Source: Hymenobacter montanus
GTDB taxonomy: Bacteria > Bacteroidota > Bacteroidia > Cytophagales > Hymenobacteraceae
Direction: 5' to 3'
NCBI RefSeq assembly: GCF_014699115.1
Contig: NZ_JACXAD010000001.1
Coordinates: 248,001-312,000 of the forward strand
DNA: 64,000 nt
Shown here: in pieces, positions 44,557-52,705 of the stretch
Layout: each line of letters opens with the position of its first letter
Position numbering within the stretch: the stretch's first letter is position 1
Program-made: the position numbers and the translations under genes
The notes under the pieces: generated by a model
Told to the model about the DNA's origin: nothing
Databases searched by the model: none
The model's input: only the letters and a program-made list of their open reading frames with translations

Positions 44557-45357
44557 ATGTCTCATTTTAATGCCCCTATCTTAGAATTTATAGGCGGGTG
44601 TCATGTTGCGGGCTACCTGGTAGAAGAGGGCTGCTCTTTCGTGGACCATTTGGCAAGAGTTTTTCACTCGACCGAAGTAATAAAAAGCCCTTATGCCACC
44701 ATTGGCAAAATTGCCAAGCATGCGCCACTAACGCGCCAGTTCCGATCCAAGCACGTTTTTTTACAGTTGGGCAACTTTGAATTTTCGGCCAGCTGGAAGC
44801 ATATGTTAGCGACTACGGTCGGGATTAAAGCCGAGTTGTCCTCTCTTAGCTCCCTGTACAGCTACAGCTCCCAGAAGCAAAAGCCCGCCTCGACTGCGGA
44901 AGCCATCTCAGCGGCAGTTTCCCCTCGGCGCGTAACGGTGGGAGCGGAAGCTCCCACCCCTTCAGTCGGAACCGGACTTTCTGCGATGGATCTGATTAAA
45001 GTACTGGTGGGCAGCACCCTGTACGTACTGACGTGGGTGGTGCTGCGCAAATACCGTCAGCAGTTCAACCTGATAAACCAATTGATTCAGGAGAATCCAC
45101 AAACCACGTTTGTGTGCATATCTCCTTTCCCCGCCGTCGCGTCGACTCACAACCTGCTGCGCCGGCTCGGCGGCTTGATTTTGAAGCACCGCTTCGACGC
45201 CACCCCCAACCTGCGGTGGGTGGACTCGCACGACATCCTGCGGCGTGACTATGCCTTCCTTCCCGATGGCATTCACTTGAATAAAGAGGGTCATAAGGCG
45301 CTCGCCGATGATTTATATGCCGTTTGCCGACCGACGCAAAGTTTAATTCCGGGCTAG
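44557..45357 (+). CDS. SGNH-like hydrolase with Cys at the nucleophile position
   Basis: A 266-residue protein with three SGNH landmarks: block I as FIGGCHVAG (residues 11-19) in place of GDS, block III as LGNFEF (G72, N73), and block V as PDGIHLN (D237, H240). C15 takes the place of the nucleophilic Ser, followed by His. A hydrophobic segment LVGSTLYVLTWVVL near 150 may pack against membrane. There is no signal peptide. It could act as an esterase or acyltransferase on glycans, or be non-catalytic. It is probably monocistronic. Confidence 0.65.
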   Translation: MSHFNAPILEFIGGCHVAGYLVEEGCSFVDHLARVFHSTEVIKSPYATIGKIAKHAPLTRQFRSKHVFLQLGNFEFSASWKHMLATTVGIKAELSSLSSLYSYSSQKQKPASTAEAISAAVSPRRVTVGAEAPTPSVGTGLSAMDLIKVLVGSTLYVLTWVVLRKYRQQFNLINQLIQENPQTTFVCISPFPAVASTHNLLRRLGGLILKHRFDATPNLRWVDSHDILRRDYAFLPDGIHLNKEGHKALADDLYAVCRPTQSLIPG

Positions 45358-45623
45358 CCGGGGGCAGCTGAGACTAGCGCCGAGTCTTTCCTGAATGCCT
45401 TGTCTTCACCCTGGTGCGGTCCTCCGCTCGGCCTCAGTAGCCGGGTATGGGAAATGTTGCCTGAGTTTACATCGGCACTAATGACCTACCCGGTGTGGTG
45501 CCTCAACACTACAATGCCCCGTGTTCAGCGATAAAACCCAGGCCCTGCGCCCGCTTGGCACGCCTACGAACCCAAACGAGCCACCGGCCCTTTACCCCCG
45601 GTATGGGAGTAGGCGGGTAGGCA

Positions 45624-46335
45624 TCACAAAGAAACGTCCTCACCGGGCATGTACAACCTTACTGTCAGCGGATTGGGCTTGCCGATGTCAGCCGTTACAT
45701 AATAGCGCCTATCATCCGCAGAATACCGGTACCTGGTTAGCAAGCCCTCTTCCGCTAATTCCTGTAGAAGCTGTTCCGCTTATTTCGCCGTTGGTCAGCA
45801 AAGGATATTTTGCTTGTATGACTAGGTTGCTTTTTAGAGAATCAACCATGAACCAGGTGTCAATGCCGGTACAGCCGCCTTCTCCGCCGTAATCGAAGTC
45901 TACTTGAAACGCGGACCTGGTAATGATACAGCCACTGCCGTGGAAACTGGATCGCACTTGCTTTAAGTCGTCTGGATACCCGGCCCAAACTCCTGGGCTT
46001 TCCTGCGGCCGTTGAAAGCCTTTTTCCTGCTTTGACTTATTCAATAAGGCCACGGCCCTATAGACGGCGGCTTGGTATTCGTGAATCAGGCCCACTACTT
46101 GCTGCTTGCTGCCTGGCTGACTGCATTGGACAAGGAATGAGAGGCTGCTTAAATGGTCGTTAAAGCTAAATACCAGCCGCCTCCTCGCCCTTCCGCAGGC
46201 CAAATACAGCTGGCCCGCCTCACCTTTCCGTACCTTTACGCGCAGCACCTGGCCGGCGCCTTCCGTCAGTTGGCGCTGTTTCACCGCGGCCGTAAAACCT
46301 TCGCCACGCTCAAAACGGCTCAGGGCGTGCCCCAT
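45624..46335 (-). pseudogene. frameshifted DUF6896-like gene
   Basis: One frame (stop at 45712) carries FHGSGCIITRSAFQVDFDYG and GIDTWFMVDSLKSN, which match my memory of the DUF6896 core. After about 45780 the family-like continuation (QLLQELAEEGLLTRYRYSAD, then RRYYVT) is in the other frame and runs to a stop at 45624. A one-base slip near 45775-45785 therefore splits the gene. The conserved part begins around 46095 (a GTG there is a possible start); the open frame extends to 46335 without recognisable features. It is a genuine pseudogene or a sequencing error. DUF6896 proteins are small and of unknown function, often near toxin or immunity genes. Confidence 0.65.
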
Positions 46336-46512
46336 GCCTAGGTCATGATGAGCCTACACCAGGGCAAGTCCCGCTTCCAGCAGTACCTCGGCATTGCGGA
46401 GGCCGCGCTGCTGAGCAGGCCCGGAGGACCAGCCGCCAAGCCGTCCGAAAGGGTAGCAGATGGGGGTAAAACCTGGTCGCGGCTGGCCCACTCTGAATAG
46501 TACTGAAGCTCC

Positions 46513-47769
46513 TTGAATATCCCGAAAGCCCCTTTTTCACCAGCTACCACGCGCCAGACGTATAGTCTGGGCTTCTGGCTGATGTGCTGGTCGTCGTTTC
46601 TGTTCTTTCTCAGCTTCAACCTGCTGCTGCCCGAGTTGCCCGAACACCTGACCCGGCTGGGCGGGGGCGAGTACAAAGGGTACATCATTGCCTTATTCAC
46701 CCTCACGGCGGCTTTCTCGCGGCCTTTTTCGGGCAAGCTGGCCGATACCGTGGGCCGCATCCCCGTCATGGTCTTCGGTTCGCTGGTCTGCTTTGTATGC
46801 GGTTTTTTCTACCCTTGGGCCCTCACCGTAACCAGCTTTCTGACGCTGCGGCTGCTGCACGGCTTCAGCACCGGCTTTAAGCCCACGGGCACCGCTGCCT
46901 TCATCGCCGACATCGTGCCCATGGAGCGGCGCGGCGAAGCCATGGGCCTGCTGGGCGTAACGGGGGCGCTGGGCATGGCGTTTGGGCCGGCCTTCGGCTC
47001 CTGGCTGGCCCAGCACTTCTCGCTGAATACCATGTTTTACTGTTCGAGCGGGATGGCCCTGCTCTCCCTGGTAGTCCAAGGCACCCTCACCGAGACGCTG
47101 CCCCGGGCCCAGCGGCGGCGCTTCAGCTGGTCGCTGCTGAAGCTAAGCTGGCACGAGGTGCTGGAACCGCGGGTGCTGGCGCCGGCTCTGGTTACGCTGC
47201 TGTGCCTGTTTCCCTTCGGCGCGGTGCTCACGGTCATCCCCGACCAGAGCCGGCTGCTGGGCCTGGCGGGCCCCACTAAGGGCTTGTTTTACGTGTGCTA
47301 CACCGGGGCCTCGCTGAGCGTGCGCCTGCTGTCGGGCCGGGCCTCCGATATTCACGGACGCATTCCGGTGCTGCGGGTATCGGCGGCCATTCTGGCCCTG
47401 GGGCTGGGGTTGCTGGTGTGGTCGCCGTCGGTGCCCTGGTTTCTGGTGGGAGCCGTGGTGTTCGGCATTGGCACCGGGCTGAACTCGCCCACGCTCTACG
47501 CCTGGACCATCGACTTGAGCCACCCCGAGTACCGGGGCCGGGCCGTGGCCACCATGTACATCGCCCTGGAAATCGGCATCGGCCTGGGTGCCCTGCTCGC
47601 CGGCTGGATATTCGCCAACCAGCCTGCCCGCCTGCCCTACGTGCACGGCGTGAGCCTGCTGTGCGTGCTGCTGGCCATCGCCTACCTGCTCACCCTGACC
47701 GCCACTGGTCCCGTGGCAGCAGCAGACTCCGCGCCCGCTCCGGAGCCTTCCCCCGAAGAGGTAGTGTAA
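46513..47769 (+). CDS. major facilitator superfamily transporter
   Basis: A 418-residue protein with about 12 membrane helices. MFS motif A is seen as GKLADTVGRIPV after helix 2 and as GRASDIHGRIPVLR in the second half, and ERRGEAMG follows helix 4. It resembles the drug/metabolite H+ antiporter group; the substrate is not predictable. The frame opens after a TGA at 46504, and the first candidate start is the TTG at 46513, since no ATG occurs before the first helix. Confidence 0.85.
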   Translation: MNIPKAPFSPATTRQTYSLGFWLMCWSSFLFFLSFNLLLPELPEHLTRLGGGEYKGYIIALFTLTAAFSRPFSGKLADTVGRIPVMVFGSLVCFVCGFFYPWALTVTSFLTLRLLHGFSTGFKPTGTAAFIADIVPMERRGEAMGLLGVTGALGMAFGPAFGSWLAQHFSLNTMFYCSSGMALLSLVVQGTLTETLPRAQRRRFSWSLLKLSWHEVLEPRVLAPALVTLLCLFPFGAVLTVIPDQSRLLGLAGPTKGLFYVCYTGASLSVRLLSGRASDIHGRIPVLRVSAAILALGLGLLVWSPSVPWFLVGAVVFGIGTGLNSPTLYAWTIDLSHPEYRGRAVATMYIALEIGIGLGALLAGWIFANQPARLPYVHGVSLLCVLLAIAYLLTLTATGPVAAADSAPAPEPSPEEVV

Positions 47770-48039
47770 GGCCGGGACCCGGCCGCGAAAGTAACCTGGG
47801 AGCCGACTAAAAGCCCCTATCTGGAAGGAGTGAGTAATGCCAACGGAATGCGGCTGATGATTTTGCGGCTGATAGCGCGGGCGGCGGGCAGCAGGTATTG
47901 CTGGGGAAGGGGCCGTTGGTCAACTTAAGGGCAGCTGATTTTCGCGTGTTTCTTCCTTAATACTTGCCAGCCCTGTTTCTTTCCCGCTATTATCCTGCCC
48001 TGCGGCCCGCTTCGAGCCCACTAGGGGGATTGGGAGCTG
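47770..48039. other. intergenic, no gene
   Basis: No coding signal. This stretch leads directly into the decayed DUF3857-type fragment at 48040. Confidence 0.3.
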
Positions 48040-48361
48040 AGGAGAACCCGTTCCGGCACGAGGCCCGACTTTGCAACATTGATTTTGGCGCCGCCCAGGA
48101 TGAAACCATCATGGTTACCCTCCCGCTGCCCGCTGGCTACTAACTGGCTGCACTCCCTAAACCGGCCGTAATCGACCTACCCGATGGTGGCCGCTTCCTC
48201 TATAGCTTGACGGCAGCCCCTGCTGGCGTGGTGCAGATTACCAGTCGTCGGAGCCTGCGCAATGCCGTGTACGAAGCTGGCAGTACGCCAACCTGCAGGA
48301 GCTCTAACGCCTCATGCTGGCTAAGCCAGCCGAGAAGCTCATTATTCAGAGAAAACGCTAA
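48040..48361 (+). pseudogene. decayed 3' fragment of a DUF3857 transglutaminase-like gene
   Basis: The translation ENPFRHEARLCNIDFGAAQD, continuing MVTLPLPAGY, matches the C-terminus of the intact neighbour (SEQNPFRHDDRLFPVDFGAAQDE and MVTLTLPAGY near 50200-50290). An in-frame TAA at 48141, a frameshift near 48280 and a further stop disrupt it, and everything upstream of this C-terminal 105 residues is gone. It is the relic of a third tandem copy of the gene family next door. Confidence 0.85.
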
Positions 48362-48477
48362 TTAATTTTATCTACCTCTTAATAAGATAATTATCTTTTC
48401 ACAAGCAAACAGCTACTATGTTGCTTGCATTTTTATCTTTAATTTGTGAAAAAATTTGCTTACCATTTATTCTTCGC

Positions 48478-50526
48478 ATGAAGCAATTCTTACTCTTCCC
48501 CGCAGTCCTGGTAGCAGCCCTGCTGAGTTCCCTCACTGCGCAGGCCCAAGAACCCATCAAATTCGGTAAGCTCGACCCGAAAGACTTAACTGCCGCCCCT
48601 TTTGTGGGCGATAGCGCCGCGGCCGCCGTAGTACTGTGCGACTACGGCACAACCTCTTTTTTGTACCGGGATGATAACTTTCAGTTGGTTTCCGAAAGGA
48701 TAACGCGCATCAAAATTCTGAAGAAAGCCGGCTACGACGTGGCCACGGTGGAAGTGCCTCTCTACCATCGCAACACCCAGGACGAAAAGATTTCTTCCCT
48801 GCGCGGCTTCACCTACAACCTGGTGAACGGGCAGGTGGTCAAAACCAAGCTGGAAAGCAGCAGTTCCTTTCTCGAGGAGCGCAGCAAAAACCAGCGGGTA
48901 CGCAAGTTCACGCTGCCCGACGTACGGGAGGGCTCCGTAATTGAGTACGCTTACACGGTCACCTCGGACTTCCTGTTCAATTTTCAGGACTGGACGTTTC
49001 AGCGCGAAATACCCACGCGCTGGAGTGAGTTTCACGCGGCTATCCCCGAATACTACGACTACCGGATGCTGTTGCAGGGCTACCACCCCCTGGCGGTGAA
49101 GTCCCAGAGCGAAAGCAGCATTCAGTTCATGGTTCACACGGCGGGTGGCTTTGTCGGCGGCGGCTTTGCCACCACCCGTCAAGGCGGCAGCAGCGAGACC
49201 GTAACGGCCCGGGTCACTAACTACCGCTGGGCGATGAAAAACGTGCCGGCCTTCCGCGAAGAACCCTTTATGACAACTGCGGAGGACTACGTAGACCGCC
49301 TTAACTTCCAGCTGGCCGGCGAAAAGTTTCCGGGTCAGGGCTACGTCAACGTGGCCGCAAACTGGGCTAAGATCGACATGGAGCTGCTGGGCGATGATAA
49401 CTTCGGCCAACAGCTCGACCGGGGTAACTTTCTCAAAGACCAGATGAAAGCCCTGGCCGGACAATACCCTGATCCGGTGGCCCGGGCGGCGGCCGTACGG
49501 GAAGTAGTGATGAGCGGCATTCGCTACGACGGTACCAACCGCTATCACACCGACGGTTCGCTGCGCAAGGCGTACGACGCCCACCGCGGCTCGGCGGCCG
49601 ATGTAAACCTGCTGCTCATCGCCGCCCTGCGCGACGCGGGCCTGCCCGCCCAGCCCGTGCTGCTCAGCACCCGCGACCACGGGCGGGTGAATCAGACCCT
49701 GACGCTGCTTAACAAATTCAACTACGTGGTGGGCCTGGTGGCCTTACCCGACGGTAAGGAATTGCTGATGGACGCCACCGAGCCGCTGCTGCCCTGCGGC
49801 GTGCTGCCCGAGCGCTGCCTCAACCAGATGGGCCGGCTGATTATGCCTAAAACCGCGGATAGCCGCTGGATCGACCTGACTCCCACCCTGCACCACGTGC
49901 GCTTCCACCAGGTGGCCCTGACCCTGGACGCCCAAGGCGGCCTCACCGGCAAGGTGCATGAGGAGCACGGCGGCTACGCTGCCGCCGACACGCGCAAAGA
50001 GCTGGCCCGGCTGGGTGAGAAAAAGTTTTTCGCCGAGCACTCCGGCCAGCACAGCAACTGGACCATCCCCAAGTTCACAGTGGCTGAACGCGACAACGTA
50101 ACCAAGCCCCTCGCGCTGGACTACGAATTTACCCAGCCGGCCGACGATGCCGCCACCGCCGGTCTGTTGTACCTGAACCCGCTCCGGGAGTTCAGCAGCG
50201 AGCAGAATCCGTTCCGCCACGACGACCGGCTGTTTCCCGTCGACTTTGGCGCGGCCCAGGACGAGACGACCATGGTCACCCTCACGCTGCCGGCCGGCTA
50301 CGAGCTGGCCGAAATACCCAAACCGGCCGTAGTTGAGCTGCCCGAGGAAGGTGGCCGCTTCTTTTACAACGTGAGCCCCGCGGGCCCGGGCACGGTGCAG
50401 ATTACCAGCCGCCTGAGCCTACGCCAGACCATGTACGCGGCGGAGCAGTACGCCAATCTACGCGAGTTTTACCGCCTCATGCTGGCCAAGCAAGGCGAGA
50501 AGCTGGTGATTAAGAAGAAGGCGTAG
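48478..50526 (+). CDS. DUF3857/transglutaminase-like protein, catalytic residues lost
   Basis: The ATG at 48478 starts a signal peptide (MKQFLLFPAVLVAALLSS, cleaved after AQA), giving 682 residues; an in-frame ATG at 48418 would add a poor leader. It has an N-terminal DUF3857 domain, a transglutaminase-like core and a C-terminal DUF3858-like domain. In the core, the position of the catalytic Cys is Ala (RGSAADVN, A373) and that of the His is Tyr (FNYVV, Y416), while D432 in MDATEP remains. The fold is probably kept but enzymatic activity lost. It is periplasmic or outer-membrane associated, of unknown role, and precedes an active-looking paralogue. Confidence 0.85.
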   Translation: MKQFLLFPAVLVAALLSSLTAQAQEPIKFGKLDPKDLTAAPFVGDSAAAAVVLCDYGTTSFLYRDDNFQLVSERITRIKILKKAGYDVATVEVPLYHRNTQDEKISSLRGFTYNLVNGQVVKTKLESSSSFLEERSKNQRVRKFTLPDVREGSVIEYAYTVTSDFLFNFQDWTFQREIPTRWSEFHAAIPEYYDYRMLLQGYHPLAVKSQSESSIQFMVHTAGGFVGGGFATTRQGGSSETVTARVTNYRWAMKNVPAFREEPFMTTAEDYVDRLNFQLAGEKFPGQGYVNVAANWAKIDMELLGDDNFGQQLDRGNFLKDQMKALAGQYPDPVARAAAVREVVMSGIRYDGTNRYHTDGSLRKAYDAHRGSAADVNLLLIAALRDAGLPAQPVLLSTRDHGRVNQTLTLLNKFNYVVGLVALPDGKELLMDATEPLLPCGVLPERCLNQMGRLIMPKTADSRWIDLTPTLHHVRFHQVALTLDAQGGLTGKVHEEHGGYAAADTRKELARLGEKKFFAEHSGQHSNWTIPKFTVAERDNVTKPLALDYEFTQPADDAATAGLLYLNPLREFSSEQNPFRHDDRLFPVDFGAAQDETTMVTLTLPAGYELAEIPKPAVVELPEEGGRFFYNVSPAGPGTVQITSRLSLRQTMYAAEQYANLREFYRLMLAKQGEKLVIKKKA

Positions 50527-50666
50527 CTCATTATTGAGTAGTCGGGCCGGAAACCTGGGTATTCAGCAACCGGGCGGTACGGAAGGAGCCGGCCGCGCTG
50601 GTTCTGACTTAGCAGCTTCTCTAACAATCTTTTCGAATCGGTCCTAATCGTCTTATCCCTTATCTC

Positions 50667-52616
50667 GTGAAAGCGTTGCTTCCCTTGATGGCTGCCCTTC
50701 CGCTGAGCAGCTTTCTGTTGCTGCGGCCCGCCGGGCCCGCCCCGAAATACGCGGTGACCGACATTCCGGCATCCTTGCGGGAGGGCGCGCACGCCGTGCT
50801 CCGGGCCGACGACGAAGTAGTAACCGTAAAATCGGCCGGCCGGCTGGTGCATACCGTGCACCGGGCCATCACGGTGCTCGAGCCGGCGGGCGACGACTTC
50901 GGGCGCCACGCCGTGAGCTACGATGCGCTTAACACCCTGAGCTACCTGCGCGGCGCCGTGTACGATGGCAGCGGCCGCCTGCTGCACCAGCTGCGTCCAG
51001 CCGAAATTCACGACCGGGGCATGGGCGACGCGGGGGGCAGTTTTATGACCGATGTGCGCGTACGCTACGCCGACCTGCGCCAGCCCCAAACGCCCTACAC
51101 GGTAGAATTCGACTACGAAATCGTGTCGGACAACACGCTGTTTTACCCGGACTGGCAGCCGCAGGAAGCGGAGGGCCTGGCGGTACAAGCCGCTACGCTC
51201 CGCGTAACCACGCCGGCTGCCCTGCCGTTGCGCTACCAGGAGCGGCAGTTGCCCCCTGGCAGCGTCGTTGCCCGCACTACCCTTGGCAGCCAGGAAACCT
51301 ACCAGTGGCAGTTGACCGATTTGCCGGCCGTGGACGAGGAAGAAGCCGCCCCCCCGCTGGCCGACATCACGCCGGCGGTGGCACTAGCTCCCGGCGCCTT
51401 TGAGGTGCAGGGGCATAAAGGCAGTTGCGCCACCTGGCAGAGCTTCGGGCAGTGGAACTACGACCTGAACGCCGGCCGTGACCAGCTCCCGCCGGCCACC
51501 GCGGCTAAAGTAGCCGCCTTGGTGAAAGACGCCCCTGATGCTCGCACCAAGGCCCGGCGCGTCTACGACCTGCTGCAAGGCAGCACCCGCTACATTTCGG
51601 TGCAGCTGGGCCTGGGCGGCTGGCAAACCTTCCCGGCCAGCGCCGTGGCCGGCAGCGGCTACGGCGACTGCAAAGCCCTGAGCAACTACACCAAAGCCCT
51701 GCTGGCCGCCGCCGGCGTGCCCGCCTACGTGGCCCTGGTCGGGGCCGGCGGCGACCAGGCCGACCTGCGCGCCGACTTCCCCAGCTCGCAGTTCAACCAC
51801 GCCATCTTGTGCGTGCCCCTGGCCACCGGCAGCCGCCCCGATACGCTGTGGCTGGAGTGCACGAGCCAGACGCAAGCCTTCGGCTACCTGGGCAGCTTTA
51901 CGGGCAACCGCCATGCCCTACTGCTCACGCCCCAGGGCGGGCAACTGGTAGCCACCCCCAGCTACGGCAGCACCGAAAACCGCCGGGAGCGCCGCATCGA
52001 CTTGTTTCTGGACGCCGCGGGCGGGGCCACGGCAACGGCCCGCACCCTGCGCACCGGCCAGGAGCAGGATCTCTACGCCCAGCTGCTGCATGACCTGAGC
52101 CCAACGGAACAAAAAAAGTACGTCGTCGACCGCCTCCAACTGCCCACCTTCACCCTGACCAAGCTCAACCTGGCCGCTACGGCGGCCGGGCCGCTGCCGG
52201 GCGTAGTCGAAACCCTGGGGCTGGCCCTGCCGGGCTTTGCCGTGCCCAGCGGCAAGCGCGTTTTCATTACCCCCAACCTACTGAGCCGCCTGCCCGCCTT
52301 ACCCGCGCAGGTGGGCGAGCGCCAGGCCGCCCTGTGGCTGCCCCGGGCCAGCCTCCACGCCGACACCGTGCGTCTGCACCTGCCCGCGGGCTTCCGGGCC
52401 GAGACTTTGCCCTCGGCCGTGCAGCTCAGCACCGCCTACGGCACCTACGCTAGCCACTACGCCACGCTGCCCGATGGGACGGTGCAATACATCCGCCGCC
52501 TGGAGCTAAAGCGGGGCCGGATGCCCCGCACAGCCTACGCCGCCTACCTGGATTTCCGGCGTAAAATCAGCATTGCCGACAAGGCCCAGGTGGTGCTGCT
52601 CAAGACCGAGAGCTAA
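50667..52616 (+). CDS. DUF3857/transglutaminase-like protein, catalytic triad intact
   Basis: A 649-residue protein starting at a GTG, with a hydrophobic N-terminus (LLPLMAALPLSSFLLL). DUF3857 (about 30-250) is followed by a transglutaminase-like core with C335 in GYGDCKALSNY, H378 in FNHAI and E397 in WLECTSQTQAFGYLG. This is the typical Cys-His-acid set of the family. Proteins of this kind are exported and thought to act as peptidases or cross-linkers, with unknown substrates. It lies 140 bp after its inactive paralogue in the same orientation. Confidence 0.88.
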   Translation: MKALLPLMAALPLSSFLLLRPAGPAPKYAVTDIPASLREGAHAVLRADDEVVTVKSAGRLVHTVHRAITVLEPAGDDFGRHAVSYDALNTLSYLRGAVYDGSGRLLHQLRPAEIHDRGMGDAGGSFMTDVRVRYADLRQPQTPYTVEFDYEIVSDNTLFYPDWQPQEAEGLAVQAATLRVTTPAALPLRYQERQLPPGSVVARTTLGSQETYQWQLTDLPAVDEEEAAPPLADITPAVALAPGAFEVQGHKGSCATWQSFGQWNYDLNAGRDQLPPATAAKVAALVKDAPDARTKARRVYDLLQGSTRYISVQLGLGGWQTFPASAVAGSGYGDCKALSNYTKALLAAAGVPAYVALVGAGGDQADLRADFPSSQFNHAILCVPLATGSRPDTLWLECTSQTQAFGYLGSFTGNRHALLLTPQGGQLVATPSYGSTENRRERRIDLFLDAAGGATATARTLRTGQEQDLYAQLLHDLSPTEQKKYVVDRLQLPTFTLTKLNLAATAAGPLPGVVETLGLALPGFAVPSGKRVFITPNLLSRLPALPAQVGERQAALWLPRASLHADTVRLHLPAGFRAETLPSAVQLSTAYGTYASHYATLPDGTVQYIRRLELKRGRMPRTAYAAYLDFRRKISIADKAQVVLLKTES

Positions 52617-52705
52617 GCAGACCTCGCCAGAGATAGCTACTTCCCGCTGTGGCCAGCTCTGCGAAGGGCATGGCCTAACATTGCCTTTTGCTCAACGTCG
52701 CAAGA

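Noticed and set aside
46153..46512. Plus-strand frames upstream of the MFS gene
   Set aside because: No recognisable family; overlaps the open part of the frameshifted gene and cannot be supported as coding.
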